NCBI RefSeq assembly: GCF_000021945.1 | Contig: NC_011831.1 | Span: 2,617,353-2,681,352 of the forward strand | Length of the DNA stretch: 64,000 bases | Direction: 5' to 3' | From: Chloroflexus aggregans DSM 9485 | GTDB taxonomy: Bacteria > Chloroflexota > Chloroflexia > Chloroflexales > Chloroflexaceae | Notes under the pieces: generated by a model | Seen by the model: the letters and a program-made list of their open reading frames with translations, nothing else | Told to the model about the DNA's origin: nothing | Databases searched by the model: none | Made by a program: the position numbers and the translations under genes | In this document: piece by piece, positions 1-7,045 of the stretch | How positions within the stretch are numbered: the first letter of the stretch is position 1 | Layout: each line of letters begins with the position of its first letter

Positions 1-407
1 CGCAAACGGCGCACTCTGCAGGTGCTGTCGGCAAGGCCGCTCCACACCTAGCGCTCTGATAACGGTGGCGTCTCCGGCAGCGACTACTGCGGGAAAACCC
101 GGTTCGCCGTGCGACTCACAGGCCCATTCACAAGCGCCGAACTCGCCGATCTCGCACCATCACCGGCTCGCTGGACTGTCGCCACGCTTGTTACTCTTCC
201 TGATCAACGTCGGTTATTCTGATGTGGGGAAAGTATACCACCCTCGATTGTCGGTGTCAATACAACGTCATGCTACATCGAACAAGAACGCGATTGTACG
301 TTTACCCTGTGGATTCCGGTGACGAATGGCGATTTAGACGCCGATCGCACAATCTAGCTGCTATAATGGAAAAAGCTTCGATTTTATTTTAGAGAAAGGT
401 ACGAGTA
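1..407. other. Left edge, no gene recognised
   Basis: Short open frames exist but none shows a recognisable domain or a good ribosome binding site. A plus-strand frame ending near 355 (reading TFTLWIPVTNGD before its stop) faintly resembles the end of a histidine kinase ATPase domain, so a decayed gene tail is possible, but I would not annotate it. A TATAAT with an upstream TG (extended -10) lies at 362-367, about 40 bp before the ybjN-like start. Confidence 0.3.
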
Positions 408-602
408 ATGACAACTTCCCCTAGCCCACCTGATAAGCTGGTCTATCCGGCTCAGATCAGCCGAGAGTAGCTCTTTGATCTCTACAATAACGCCTACTTC
501 GAGGTAGAACTCGACAACGATGGCGACGTATGCATCCGACAAGGGTTTCGCGTGTGGGTCTTTCCAATCCGCAATGGGGAACAGATCCGGCTTGTAAACT
601 AC
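408..602 (+). pseudogene. YbjN-like protein, 5' fragment
   Basis: The frame opens at ATG 408 behind a GAGAAAGG ribosome binding site. It reads MTTSPSPPDKLVYPAQISRE, then hits an in-frame TAG at 468-470. The same frame continues LFDLYNNAYFEVELDNDG and then FRVWVFPIRNGEQIRLVNY until the IS200/IS605 element starts at about 603. The pattern fits the N-terminal half of a YbjN-type (type III secretion chaperone-like fold) protein, a family without a settled biochemical role. The internal stop and the insertion make it a pseudogene. The rest of the gene is on the other side of the element. Confidence 0.65.
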
Positions 603-603
603 C

Positions 604-620
604 GCACGCCTAAAGGCGGC
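604..620. repeat. IS right-end hairpin (tnpB side)
   Basis: This 17-nt end sequence contains CGCCTAAAGGCG (4-bp stem, TAAA loop) and is identical to the copy at the other end. The TnpB stop codon (minus-strand TAG, 610-612) lies inside it. In related elements the RNA running through this end and into the flank acts as the TnpB guide RNA. Confidence 0.7.
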
Positions 621-2055
621 GGCTTTGCTCCGGCGCGACAGACGCATCTGTCTCCGAGCAGTACGGCCGGTTTACAGCGGCCCGGCGAGCAATATTGCCC
701 GCCGCGATCACATCCGCCGGGCCAGCAAACCCGCAGGATGTGCAGACAAAGGAAGCCTGCGTCCTCCGGTTCTCTTTCGCGCAATGCCCGCATGCGGGGC
801 AGGTGCGCGAGGTGTTTCGAGGGTCTACGAAGTGAACGGGAATGCCTTTCAACGCAGCCTTATAGACGATAAACGCCTTGAGCTGCGCGAAAGACCAGGA
901 ATGGAGTGGTGCGCGCTGAGACCGGCGAGCCTTCATCCGCGTGCGCATATGCGTGAGGTTTTCAAGCGCAATCGCCCGCTTCGTGCATTCGGCCTTCGCA
1001 ACAATCCATTTGGAGATGCAGTGGTTGACGTGTCTGGCAAAGCGGCGCTCTTGCCCGGCCAATGTCCGCAAGCGACGGCGACGGCCGAGCGTGCCGATCT
1101 GCTGCAATGTGCTCCTGAGCCGCCGATGCCGATAGCGCACGGTGTTGATGGCCGTTCCGCTGGAGGTCACACCGTCGCTATCGGCGGCGATGGTAGCCAC
1201 GCCCACATCGATTCCGAGCACACCGTCAACGTCTTGCGGTTCGGCCTCCTTCACATCGCACGTCACCAGCAGATGCCAGTTGCCGCGATGGGAGATCAGA
1301 TCGCGCTCACCCTGCCGTGCGGCGAGCAAGGCGCGCTGTCGTTCGCCGCAAACGAACGGGATTGCTTGCCGTCCGTCGAGGGTCCAGATCGAGACAAGCG
1401 AGTCGGGCATGGCGAACGAGAGTATGCGATCATCGTCGGCAACCGCGCCGTAGGGGCGAAACGACCGTTGCACCTTCCGATCCAGTTTGTACGCATCCGC
1501 GACGTTGGCAATCCAGCGCACGGCGAGTTGCGCGGTACGTCCGAACGTCGCGCGCACATCCCGATACACCAGCGTGTGACGGGCAAACTGGCGGAATGTC
1601 CGGGTCGAGAAGGCGATACGGCTGATGTAGTCGCACGCCGCATTGGCCGTCTCAAGCGAGCGCTTGCGTGCATCGGCTTGTTCAGGCGTGGGCAGCAGGT
1701 TCAGTTGAACGGTCAGTTTCATCTCGCTGCGCTTCTGTTGCTCGATGTAGTGTTGAATCGTTTCCGCCGAGACGACCCCGGCGCTGCCGACATAGGACGA
1801 ACGACTCCACTGATTGACAATGTGGTGCGGCGCGTGCGTCGGCGGCGATGTCACGAACAGGTGAACGTGATCGGGCTGGACCTCAAGCGCCACAACTTCA
1901 AGATGCAACTCCGCTGCGCGTTCGTGGATCAGCATCCGCAAGCGGTCGGCAACCGCGCCTGTCAACACCTTACGCCGGTATTTCGGACACCGGACGAAGT
2001 GGTAATGGATCGTCGAAACGCTGCCTCGAATGTGGCGGTATCGTTGAACGCTCAT
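610..2055 (-). CDS. TnpA-TnpB in-frame fusion protein (IS200/IS605)
   Basis: Residues 1-110 are a Y1 (HUH) transposase TnpA and residues 112-481 an RNA-guided nuclease-type TnpB, with no stop between them. TnpA keeps H63-V-H65 and the nucleophile candidate Y103. Compared with the TnpA at 58.8-59.2 kb it lacks about 22 residues between HHIVNQ and WSRSSYVG, an in-frame deletion near position 1810. TnpB starts naturally at an ATG at 1722 (MKLTVQLNLL). It keeps the RuvC acids D283, E365 and D448 and a zinc finger with C419, C422, C438 and C441. TnpB is therefore probably intact while TnpA is probably impaired. Whether a 481-residue fusion is made, or TnpB starts internally, cannot be told from sequence. 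Confidence 0.85.
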   Translation of the reverse strand: MSVQRYRHIRGSVSTIHYHFVRCPKYRRKVLTGAVADRLRMLIHERAAELHLEVVALEVQPDHVHLFVTSPPTHAPHHIVNQWSRSSYVGSAGVVSAETIQHYIEQQKRSEMKLTVQLNLLPTPEQADARKRSLETANAACDYISRIAFSTRTFRQFARHTLVYRDVRATFGRTAQLAVRWIANVADAYKLDRKVQRSFRPYGAVADDDRILSFAMPDSLVSIWTLDGRQAIPFVCGERQRALLAARQGERDLISHRGNWHLLVTCDVKEAEPQDVDGVLGIDVGVATIAADSDGVTSSGTAINTVRYRHRRLRSTLQQIGTLGRRRRLRTLAGQERRFARHVNHCISKWIVAKAECTKRAIALENLTHMRTRMKARRSQRAPLHSWSFAQLKAFIVYKAALKGIPVHFVDPRNTSRTCPACGHCAKENRRTQASFVCTSCGFAGPADVIAAGNIARRAAVNRPYCSETDASVAPEQSRRL

Positions 2056-2120
2056 ATGCTATACCATACCTTGAAAATTCGATAGTTGTCAACAAAAGAA
2101 AGGAGAGGTAGGCTTCCTCT

Positions 2121-2137
2121 GCACGCCTAAAGGCGGC
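2121..2137. repeat. IS left-end hairpin (tnpA side)
   Basis: Identical 17-nt copy of the right-end hairpin, upstream of the tnpA start. In IS200/IS605 elements the left-end hairpin is bound by the TnpA dimer and positions cleavage just outside it. Confidence 0.7.
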
Positions 2138-2140
2138 AGT

Positions 2141-2400
2141 TTCCGCCTGCGTTTTCTATGAGCCTGTTTCGAGCTAGCCCGGCGCACGATTTGGCCGATC
2201 GGCTGCTCTACGCTAACCGCATCAACAACGAATTGCACATAGTGCGCGCCTACATTGATCGTGACGGCGACATCGGCTTTGACGGCTATCTGGTTGTATC
2301 AGGCTGAGTCACGTGGCGCAATATCATCGTTGCTACCCGTACTTTCATCGATCACGTGTGGGCTGCGTTGGCGAAGGACGAGACGGATGTAATTGCGTAA
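2141..2400 (+). pseudogene. YbjN-like protein, 3' fragment
   Basis: After the element, one frame gives FRLRFL, then a +1 shift leads into LADRLLYANRINNELHIV and RDGDIGFDGYLVVSG. A further in-frame TGA at 2305-2307 is followed by VTWRNIIVATRTFIDHVW and the stop at 2398-2400. This is the typical C-terminal half of a YbjN-like protein and completes the fragment at 408-602. One frameshift and one stop show decay beyond the IS insertion. Confidence 0.65.
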
Positions 2401-2414
2401 ATCTCTGTCGGCGG

Positions 2415-2522
2415 CAGCGTGGCTGCCGTATGCCATCACCCTCTCTCGCGGTTGGCGACAGCGTGGCTGCCGTATGCCATCACCCTCTCTCGCGGTTGGC
2501 GACAGCGTGGCTGCCGTATGCC
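2415..2522. repeat. 44-bp tandem repeat, about 2.5 copies
   Basis: The unit starting CAGCGTGGCTGCCGTATGCC begins at 2415, 2459 and 2503, and the last copy is truncated. The period is not a multiple of three and no credible gene uses it. Confidence 0.85.
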
Positions 2523-2540
2523 ATACATACAGTCTCCTGA

Positions 2541-2951
2541 GCGTATTCTCAGAGTAACAGCGACTTTATCGTTTCAAACCAGGCATGAACTAGATCATAG
2601 CTGCATGAATCAACAACGGCCACCGAATCGTAGGTGGCCGGAGAGAGGGGAATGAGGGCGGTGTGTAGGTTGGGAGATGTTTGTCACGCGGCGACCACCG
2701 CAAATCGCTTCGCTTGACAATGGGTACTATAGCAATCATAGATTAGCCCTGGATTAATCCACTATTAGATGAATGTTAACGGCTGACCAAGTGCGATCTT
2801 TTACCCAAGTTATCCACAATTCCACCAGTTATCCACAATTCTGCACAACTTCACTCGTTCATGTCCCGACCGTGACCGGAAGACAAAAGCGGTGTATACT
2901 CAAAAAGGAGGCTATGCAACAACGTTCAATGAAGACGACAGAGGAGTAACT
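2541..2951. other. Intergenic region before crtI with hairpin and AT-rich stretch
   Basis: It contains an 8-bp stem hairpin at 2617-2640 (CGGCCACC and GGTGGCCG) without a T-run, which may end transcription of the ybjN remnant. An AT-rich stretch follows at about 2720-2790, and two DnaA boxes are listed separately. No gene seen. Confidence 0.5.
2810..2837 (+). promoter_or_regulatory. Pair of perfect DnaA boxes
   Basis: TTATCCACA occurs at 2810-2818 and again at 2829-2837, a spacing of 19 bp start to start, next to an AT-rich stretch. This could be a DnaA titration or regulatory site, or a minor part of the origin. The denser cluster near 10.2 kb is the better oriC candidate. Confidence 0.5.
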
Positions 2952-4466
2952 GTGACACAACGTATCGTCATTGTAGGCGCCGGGCCAGGCGGGTTGGCAA
3001 CGGCTATCCGCTTGGCCGGGCGCGGCTATCAAGTTGATATCTTTGAAGCTGCCGACCGTCCGGGTGGGCGTATGCGTGGCTTCTCGCTGGGTGATTACCA
3101 CTTTGATACAGGTCCAACCATCTTACAGTTGCCGCGACTGTACGACGAATTGTTTGCGAGCGTGGGGTTGCGTTTTAGCGACTACGTCAAACTAGTACGC
3201 CTCGAACCAAATACGCGAATCAGATTTTGGGATGGTGAATACCTCGATCTGACCTCGGATACGGCGGCCTTCAAGGCGCAACTTGCCCGATTCGGTTCGG
3301 AGCTGCCGGCGCAGTTTGAACGCTGGTATATTGAGCATATCCGCAAGTACAAGGTCGGGTACGAACCGTATCTTGCGACGCCGGTACGAACGCCGATCGG
3401 TTATTTGAAACCACGTGAGATTGCCGCAGCGCTCGCTTTTCGCCCGTGGGAAAGCTTGTACGATCACTTCAAGCGATTCTTTCACGATGAACGAGTAGTC
3501 TATGCCCTGGCTTACCAAGCGAAGTATCTGGGTATGCACCCTACCGCCTGTTCGAGCATCTTTAGTCTGGTGACCTTCCTCGAGTTCGCTGAGGGTATTT
3601 GGCATCCGATCGGCGGCTTTCGCGCTTTGGCAGCCGGCTTGGCTAAGGCTGCGACTGATGTAGGTGTAACGATACATTACAACCGACCGGTCAAACAGGT
3701 AATCGTTGAAAACGGGCGGGCTTGTGGGGTTGAGTTGGCTGATGGCGAGCGCATATCTGCTGACGGTGTGGTGGTCAACGCAGATTTTGGTCATGCGCTG
3801 ACTCACATTATCCCACCGCACGCACGTGGCAAGTATACCGATCAGAAACTCAACCAGATGGAGTTTTCGTGTTCAACATTTATGCTCTATCTGGGTGTAA
3901 ACCGACGCTGGGACGAGTTGCCCCACCATCAGCTCTACCTCTCAGCAACGATTCGTCGTAACGACCCATTGTGGGCCAAAAGTGCAATTCTCGACGAAGA
4001 AGATCCGTCATTCTACGTATGTAACCCAACGATTGTCGATCCGATGAACGCACCCTCTGGTCACAGTACGCTGTTTGTGCTGGTACCGGTACCTAATCTG
4101 CGTTATCAGGTTGATTGGCCGGTAGTGGAGCAACGTTACCGAGACCTGGTGATTCGGCAGATGGGCAAACTCGGGTTTCATGATGTTGAGCGCCACATTG
4201 TTGTCGAGCGGCGTTACACCGCCGAGACGTGGCGCGACGAGCATCACACTTATCTGGGCGCGGTCTTTAACCTGATTCACAGTTGGAGCCAGCTTGGCCC
4301 GTTCCGCCCCCACATCCGGCACGATGGCGCACGCAATCTCTATTGGATCGGCGGTGCGGTGCATCCGGGCAGCGGTCTAATGACCATTTTAGAGGCGGCC
4401 AAGAGCGCGGTTCATTTTATCAGCGAAGACCTACCGTTGGCCCAACCGATAGCGATAGGACGTTAG
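2952..4466 (+). CDS. crtI: CrtI/CrtN-type carotenoid desaturase family oxidoreductase
   Basis: This is a 504-residue FAD-dependent amine oxidase fold protein of the phytoene desaturase family, which desaturates (or otherwise oxidises) carotenoid precursors at the membrane. Visible features are an N-terminal dinucleotide-binding loop (IVIVGAGPGGLATAI), the following RPGGRM motif near residue 40, and a C-terminal FAD/substrate signature (YWIGGAVHPGSGLMTILEAA). I prefer the GTG at 2952, with GAGGAG about 8 bp upstream, over the ATG at 2892, because the family begins just before the Rossmann motif. It is convergent with cheW. The exact step (phytoene, 1-hydroxycarotenoid or ketolase-like) cannot be assigned from sequence alone. 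Confidence 0.8.
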   Translation: MTQRIVIVGAGPGGLATAIRLAGRGYQVDIFEAADRPGGRMRGFSLGDYHFDTGPTILQLPRLYDELFASVGLRFSDYVKLVRLEPNTRIRFWDGEYLDLTSDTAAFKAQLARFGSELPAQFERWYIEHIRKYKVGYEPYLATPVRTPIGYLKPREIAAALAFRPWESLYDHFKRFFHDERVVYALAYQAKYLGMHPTACSSIFSLVTFLEFAEGIWHPIGGFRALAAGLAKAATDVGVTIHYNRPVKQVIVENGRACGVELADGERISADGVVVNADFGHALTHIIPPHARGKYTDQKLNQMEFSCSTFMLYLGVNRRWDELPHHQLYLSATIRRNDPLWAKSAILDEEDPSFYVCNPTIVDPMNAPSGHSTLFVLVPVPNLRYQVDWPVVEQRYRDLVIRQMGKLGFHDVERHIVVERRYTAETWRDEHHTYLGAVFNLIHSWSQLGPFRPHIRHDGARNLYWIGGAVHPGSGLMTILEAAKSAVHFISEDLPLAQPIAIGR

Positions 4467-4487
4467 GGATAGGCATCGCCCCCGTGG

Positions 4488-4738
4488 CCCCGCACCGCCG
4501 GGGAACCGCCCCGCACCGCCGGGGAACCGCCCCGCACCGCCGGGGAACCGCCCCGCACGGTCGGCGAACCGCCCCGCACCGCCGGGGAACCGCCCCGCAC
4601 CGCCGGGGAACCGCCCCGCACGGTCGGCGAACCGCCCCGCACGGTCGGCGAACCGCCCCGCACCGCCGGGGAACCGCCCCGCACCGCCGGGGAACCGCCC
4701 CGCACCGCCGGGGAACCGCCCCGCACCGCCGTGCGGGG
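4488..4738. repeat. 21-bp minisatellite, 12 units
   Basis: Twelve head-to-tail units begin with CCCCGCAC at 21-bp steps from 4488 to 4719. Two versions exist, CCGCCGGGGAACCG and GGTCGGCGAACCG after the shared start, with units 4, 7 and 8 the variant type. The last unit instead closes as a perfect hairpin. The array keeps frames open (a repeated RGGSPAV in one minus frame), but I see no sign that it is translated. Confidence 0.95.
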
Positions 4739-4739
4739 C
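4718..4739 (-). terminator. GC-rich hairpin ending the minisatellite
   Basis: GCCCCGCAC-CGCC-GTGCGGGGC forms a 9-bp stem directly after the cheW stop codon (4742-4744) and also lies between two convergent genes. It lacks a strong T-run, so it may act on both strands with limited strength. The neighbouring repeat units look like expanded copies of its left arm. Confidence 0.55.
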
Positions 4740-4741
4740 TA

Positions 4742-5188
4742 CTAGTCGCGGGCGTTGCCGTGGGCTAATGCAAACAGTTCATCAACATCTAATAATAATG
4801 CGGGATGGGGCAGATCGCGTATTACACCACACGAAATACCATCAATATGATCGGGCGGAGCAAGACCATCGGTGCCAACGCGATGGATACTCATCACTTC
4901 ATCAACCAGTAACCCGATCTCAGGAGGTTGATCGAAATCCGATGCTGCAAGCAGAATATGGCTATCGAAGTCATAGCCGGGTGGTTCACCAAGCAGCGAA
5001 CGGCCATCGATCACCGGTACAGTTGCCCCATAGAGCGAGACCATACCACACACAACCACAGGTGCATCACCGAGAGGGGCAATCTCGTTAAGGCGGGCGG
5101 TATGCACGACCGTCTGCATAGGTAGTGCGACAAAACGACTGCCAATCCGGCAGACAACAACCATGGTGGTGGGGGATGATTTGATCAT
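4742..5188 (-). CDS. CheW-like domain protein
   Basis: The protein is 148 residues, a single CheW-type SH3-like fold. CheW couples chemoreceptors to the CheA kinase, and single-domain relatives can also serve other two-component complexes. The start is firm: an AAGGAGGT ribosome binding site lies 7 bp before ATG 5188. Typical pieces are VVVCRIGSRFVALPMQTV at the N-terminus, VCGMVSLYGATVPVIDGRSL in the middle and IGLLVDEV later. No other chemotaxis gene lies nearby, so its partner is unknown. Confidence 0.75.
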   Translation of the reverse strand: MIKSSPTTMVVVCRIGSRFVALPMQTVVHTARLNEIAPLGDAPVVVCGMVSLYGATVPVIDGRSLLGEPPGYDFDSHILLAASDFDQPPEIGLLVDEVMSIHRVGTDGLAPPDHIDGISCGVIRDLPHPALLLDVDELFALAHGNARD

Positions 5189-5269
5189 AAGAGACCTCCT
5201 TGTCTCCTTGTTTTACGCTCACTCTACCGCGAAGTTCAGGTCAGTAGAGTTACAATCGAGCAACCGGTA

Positions 5270-6061
5270 ATGAACATTGATACCACCTTGCCAACCGTCT
5301 ATCTCGGTCTAGATTTGGCGTGGTCGTCACGTAACCCCAGTGGGTTCGCGGCTTGTGTTGGTACGCCGGCCGGGGCACAGCTCGTACAACCGCCAAACCG
5401 CCTGCTGACGAACGATGCCATCGTACAGACGATTCGTACAGTGATCGGAGATGCACCGGCCATTCTTGCAATTGATGCACCGTTGGTCGTGCCCAATGAA
5501 ACCGGGCGACGCACCGCCGAGGCCGAGTTAGCTGCGGCCTTCCGGCGTTATGATGCCGGTCCACACCCGGCCAACCGCCGTCTACTCGCACGCTACGGAG
5601 GGGTGCGCGGTGAAGCACTGCTGGCAGCGCTGGCGGTGGATGGATTTGTCTACACAGCGTCCATTGAAGCCGGTATGAGCGGGAGGTTTATCATTGAAGT
5701 CTTCCCACACCCGGCAACCGTGGTCTTATTCCGCTTACCGCATATCTTGCGCTATAAAGCGCGGCCAGGCCGTGCGTTAGCCGAACGTCGGCGCGAATTA
5801 GGGCGTTACCTGAGTTTGTTGCGCGGATTATCCGGCGGCGATCCACCTTTGTTTGGGAGTGATGAACTATGGCATGACATTGACCTCGATCAACTCAGCC
5901 CACGTTCGTTAAAGGCCGTCGAAGACGAAGCTGACGCTCTGCTCTGTGCATATATTGCCCTCTACGGTCATCGCTGGGGGGCAACACGCTGTCGAAGCTA
6001 TGGTACGTTGGAGGGAGGAGCCATCTTTACGCCGGATTGGAGTACGTCCGACGAGTACTAG
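5270..6061 (+). CDS. DUF429 family predicted nuclease-fold protein
   Basis: At 263 residues it has the DUF429 pattern: an N-terminal acidic motif on the first strand (LGLDLAWSS), an AIDAPLVVPN strand-loop, a long middle segment with EVFPHP and a C-terminal acidic helix (EDEADALLCAYIALY). The family is predicted to adopt an RNase H-like fold with a metal-binding acidic site, but its substrate is not established. The ribosome binding site is weak. It stands alone between cheW (divergent) and the CPBP gene. Confidence 0.7.
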   Translation: MNIDTTLPTVYLGLDLAWSSRNPSGFAACVGTPAGAQLVQPPNRLLTNDAIVQTIRTVIGDAPAILAIDAPLVVPNETGRRTAEAELAAAFRRYDAGPHPANRRLLARYGGVRGEALLAALAVDGFVYTASIEAGMSGRFIIEVFPHPATVVLFRLPHILRYKARPGRALAERRRELGRYLSLLRGLSGGDPPLFGSDELWHDIDLDQLSPRSLKAVEDEADALLCAYIALYGHRWGATRCRSYGTLEGGAIFTPDWSTSDEY

Positions 6062-6258
6062 CACCTTGGCCGCTCTGCCGTTACCTCCAGTACGATGTCT
6101 GGATTAACAGCTACCGGTGCAGAAACCGATGTAGGTGCATAACTCTCCACGCCGGCGCGCTTGCGGCACTACTTTCCGAGCGATATGCTAGAGCACAACA
6201 GCCCACAATGAGTCGGGGCTGACGGCAACGAAGCCGAAACCGAGGAAGGAAGTGTGTG
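6062..6258. other. Intergenic, nothing clear
   Basis: No conserved frame. The GAGGAAGGA at 6242-6250 is the ribosome binding site of the next gene. Confidence 0.4.
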
Positions 6259-7027
6259 ATGGCAACTTCTCACTATCCGCCGCGACAGGTATGGATGTTC
6301 TTTAGCCGTCACTTATGGGTTCTCATGGCTTTTTTGGCTTCCTGCCGTACTCATCGCTCGCGGCATCACATTCCCATCACCGTTTATCGATGTTTTCAGC
6401 GGGCCGCTCAATCCGGCCGCTTTTGGTCCATCGCTGGCGGCGCTGGTGCTCACGTGGCAACACGAGGGACGGCGTGGTGCGCTGGCGTTATTACGACGGG
6501 GACTTGACGTTCGTTTCGGCTGGCGCTGGTTGATCATCATTCTGATTGGGCCGATGATGATCTTCGGCGGATCGATCATCGCACTCTTCACCCTGATCGG
6601 GTTCTTCGTCATCCTGTTCACCGGCGGGCCGCTACAAGAAGTATTTGGCTGGCGCGGCTATGCCTCACCGCGCTTACAAGCACACTATGGCTCTGCCATC
6701 GCGAGCCTGATCGTCGGCGTGGCATGGTGGTTATGGCATGCACCGGCCGTCTTCATTCCGGGCCGGTTTATGACGAACGATCTTCTCTCTTTTGGCGCAC
6801 TAACCATTGTAATCACCCTTACGTCATTTATCTTCACATGGGTTTACCAACACACCAATGGCAGCATACTAGCGTGCCTGTTGTTGCACACCACGATGAA
6901 CTGGTCGATCTGGCCGGTGATGCCATCAATGCAGATTGACCTCATCACGATAGGGTGTATGATACTGGTTCTCTCTATCGTCGTTGGGTTCATGACAATC
7001 CCAACAGTCCGTTTCACCACGCACTAA
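6259..7027 (+). pseudogene. CPBP-family intramembrane protease, apparent N-terminal frameshift
   Basis: The C-terminal 190 residues are a clear CPBP (CAAX protease/bacteriocin-processing) membrane protein: GGPLQEVFGWRGY carries the first Glu-containing motif, WWLWHAP the second His motif, and LLLHTTMNWS the third. The family cleaves within membranes or acts in self-immunity. The best start, ATG 6259 behind GAGGAAGGA, lies in a different frame from the rest. Family-like sequence in the second frame begins upstream (YGFSWLFWLPAVLIARGI), with no start codon of its own after an in-frame stop. A frame change is therefore needed between about 6285 and 6335, where a run of six T sits at 6330-6335. 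It may be a true mutation or a sequence error. Confidence 0.7.
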
Positions 7028-7045
7028 TCGAATCACTGTACCACT

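Larger units (their letters stand above)
603..2137 (-). mobile_element. IS200/IS605-family element with fused tnpA-tnpB
   Basis: The element carries one long minus-strand reading frame (TnpA part then TnpB part). Each end has the same 17-nt sequence, at 604-620 and 2121-2137, and each copy contains the small hairpin CGCC-TAAA-GGCG. Subterminal hairpins and absence of target duplication are normal for this family, whose Y1 transposase moves single-stranded circles. It interrupts a ybjN-like gene. Exact ends are uncertain by a few bases: joining 602 to about 2141 restores a plausible YbjN protein sequence. Confidence 0.85.

Noticed and set aside
65-322. 85-codon frame at the left edge
   Set aside because: No ribosome binding site, no family resemblance and low-complexity start; the sequence may be a decayed gene tail in another frame.
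625-2085. Long plus-strand open frame opposite the IS transposase genes
   Set aside because: Antisense shadow of the tnpA-tnpB frame; no protein-family features.
2415-2522. Possible CRISPR array
   Set aside because: The repeats are contiguous 44-bp tandem copies with no spacers.
4463-4726. Minus-strand frame with repeated RGGSPAV heptapeptides
   Set aside because: It exactly mirrors the 21-bp minisatellite; no ribosome binding site and it lies between gene ends.
4488-4738. Possible CRISPR array (regular short repeats)
   Set aside because: Units are directly adjacent 21-bp copies without unique spacers, and no cas genes are present.
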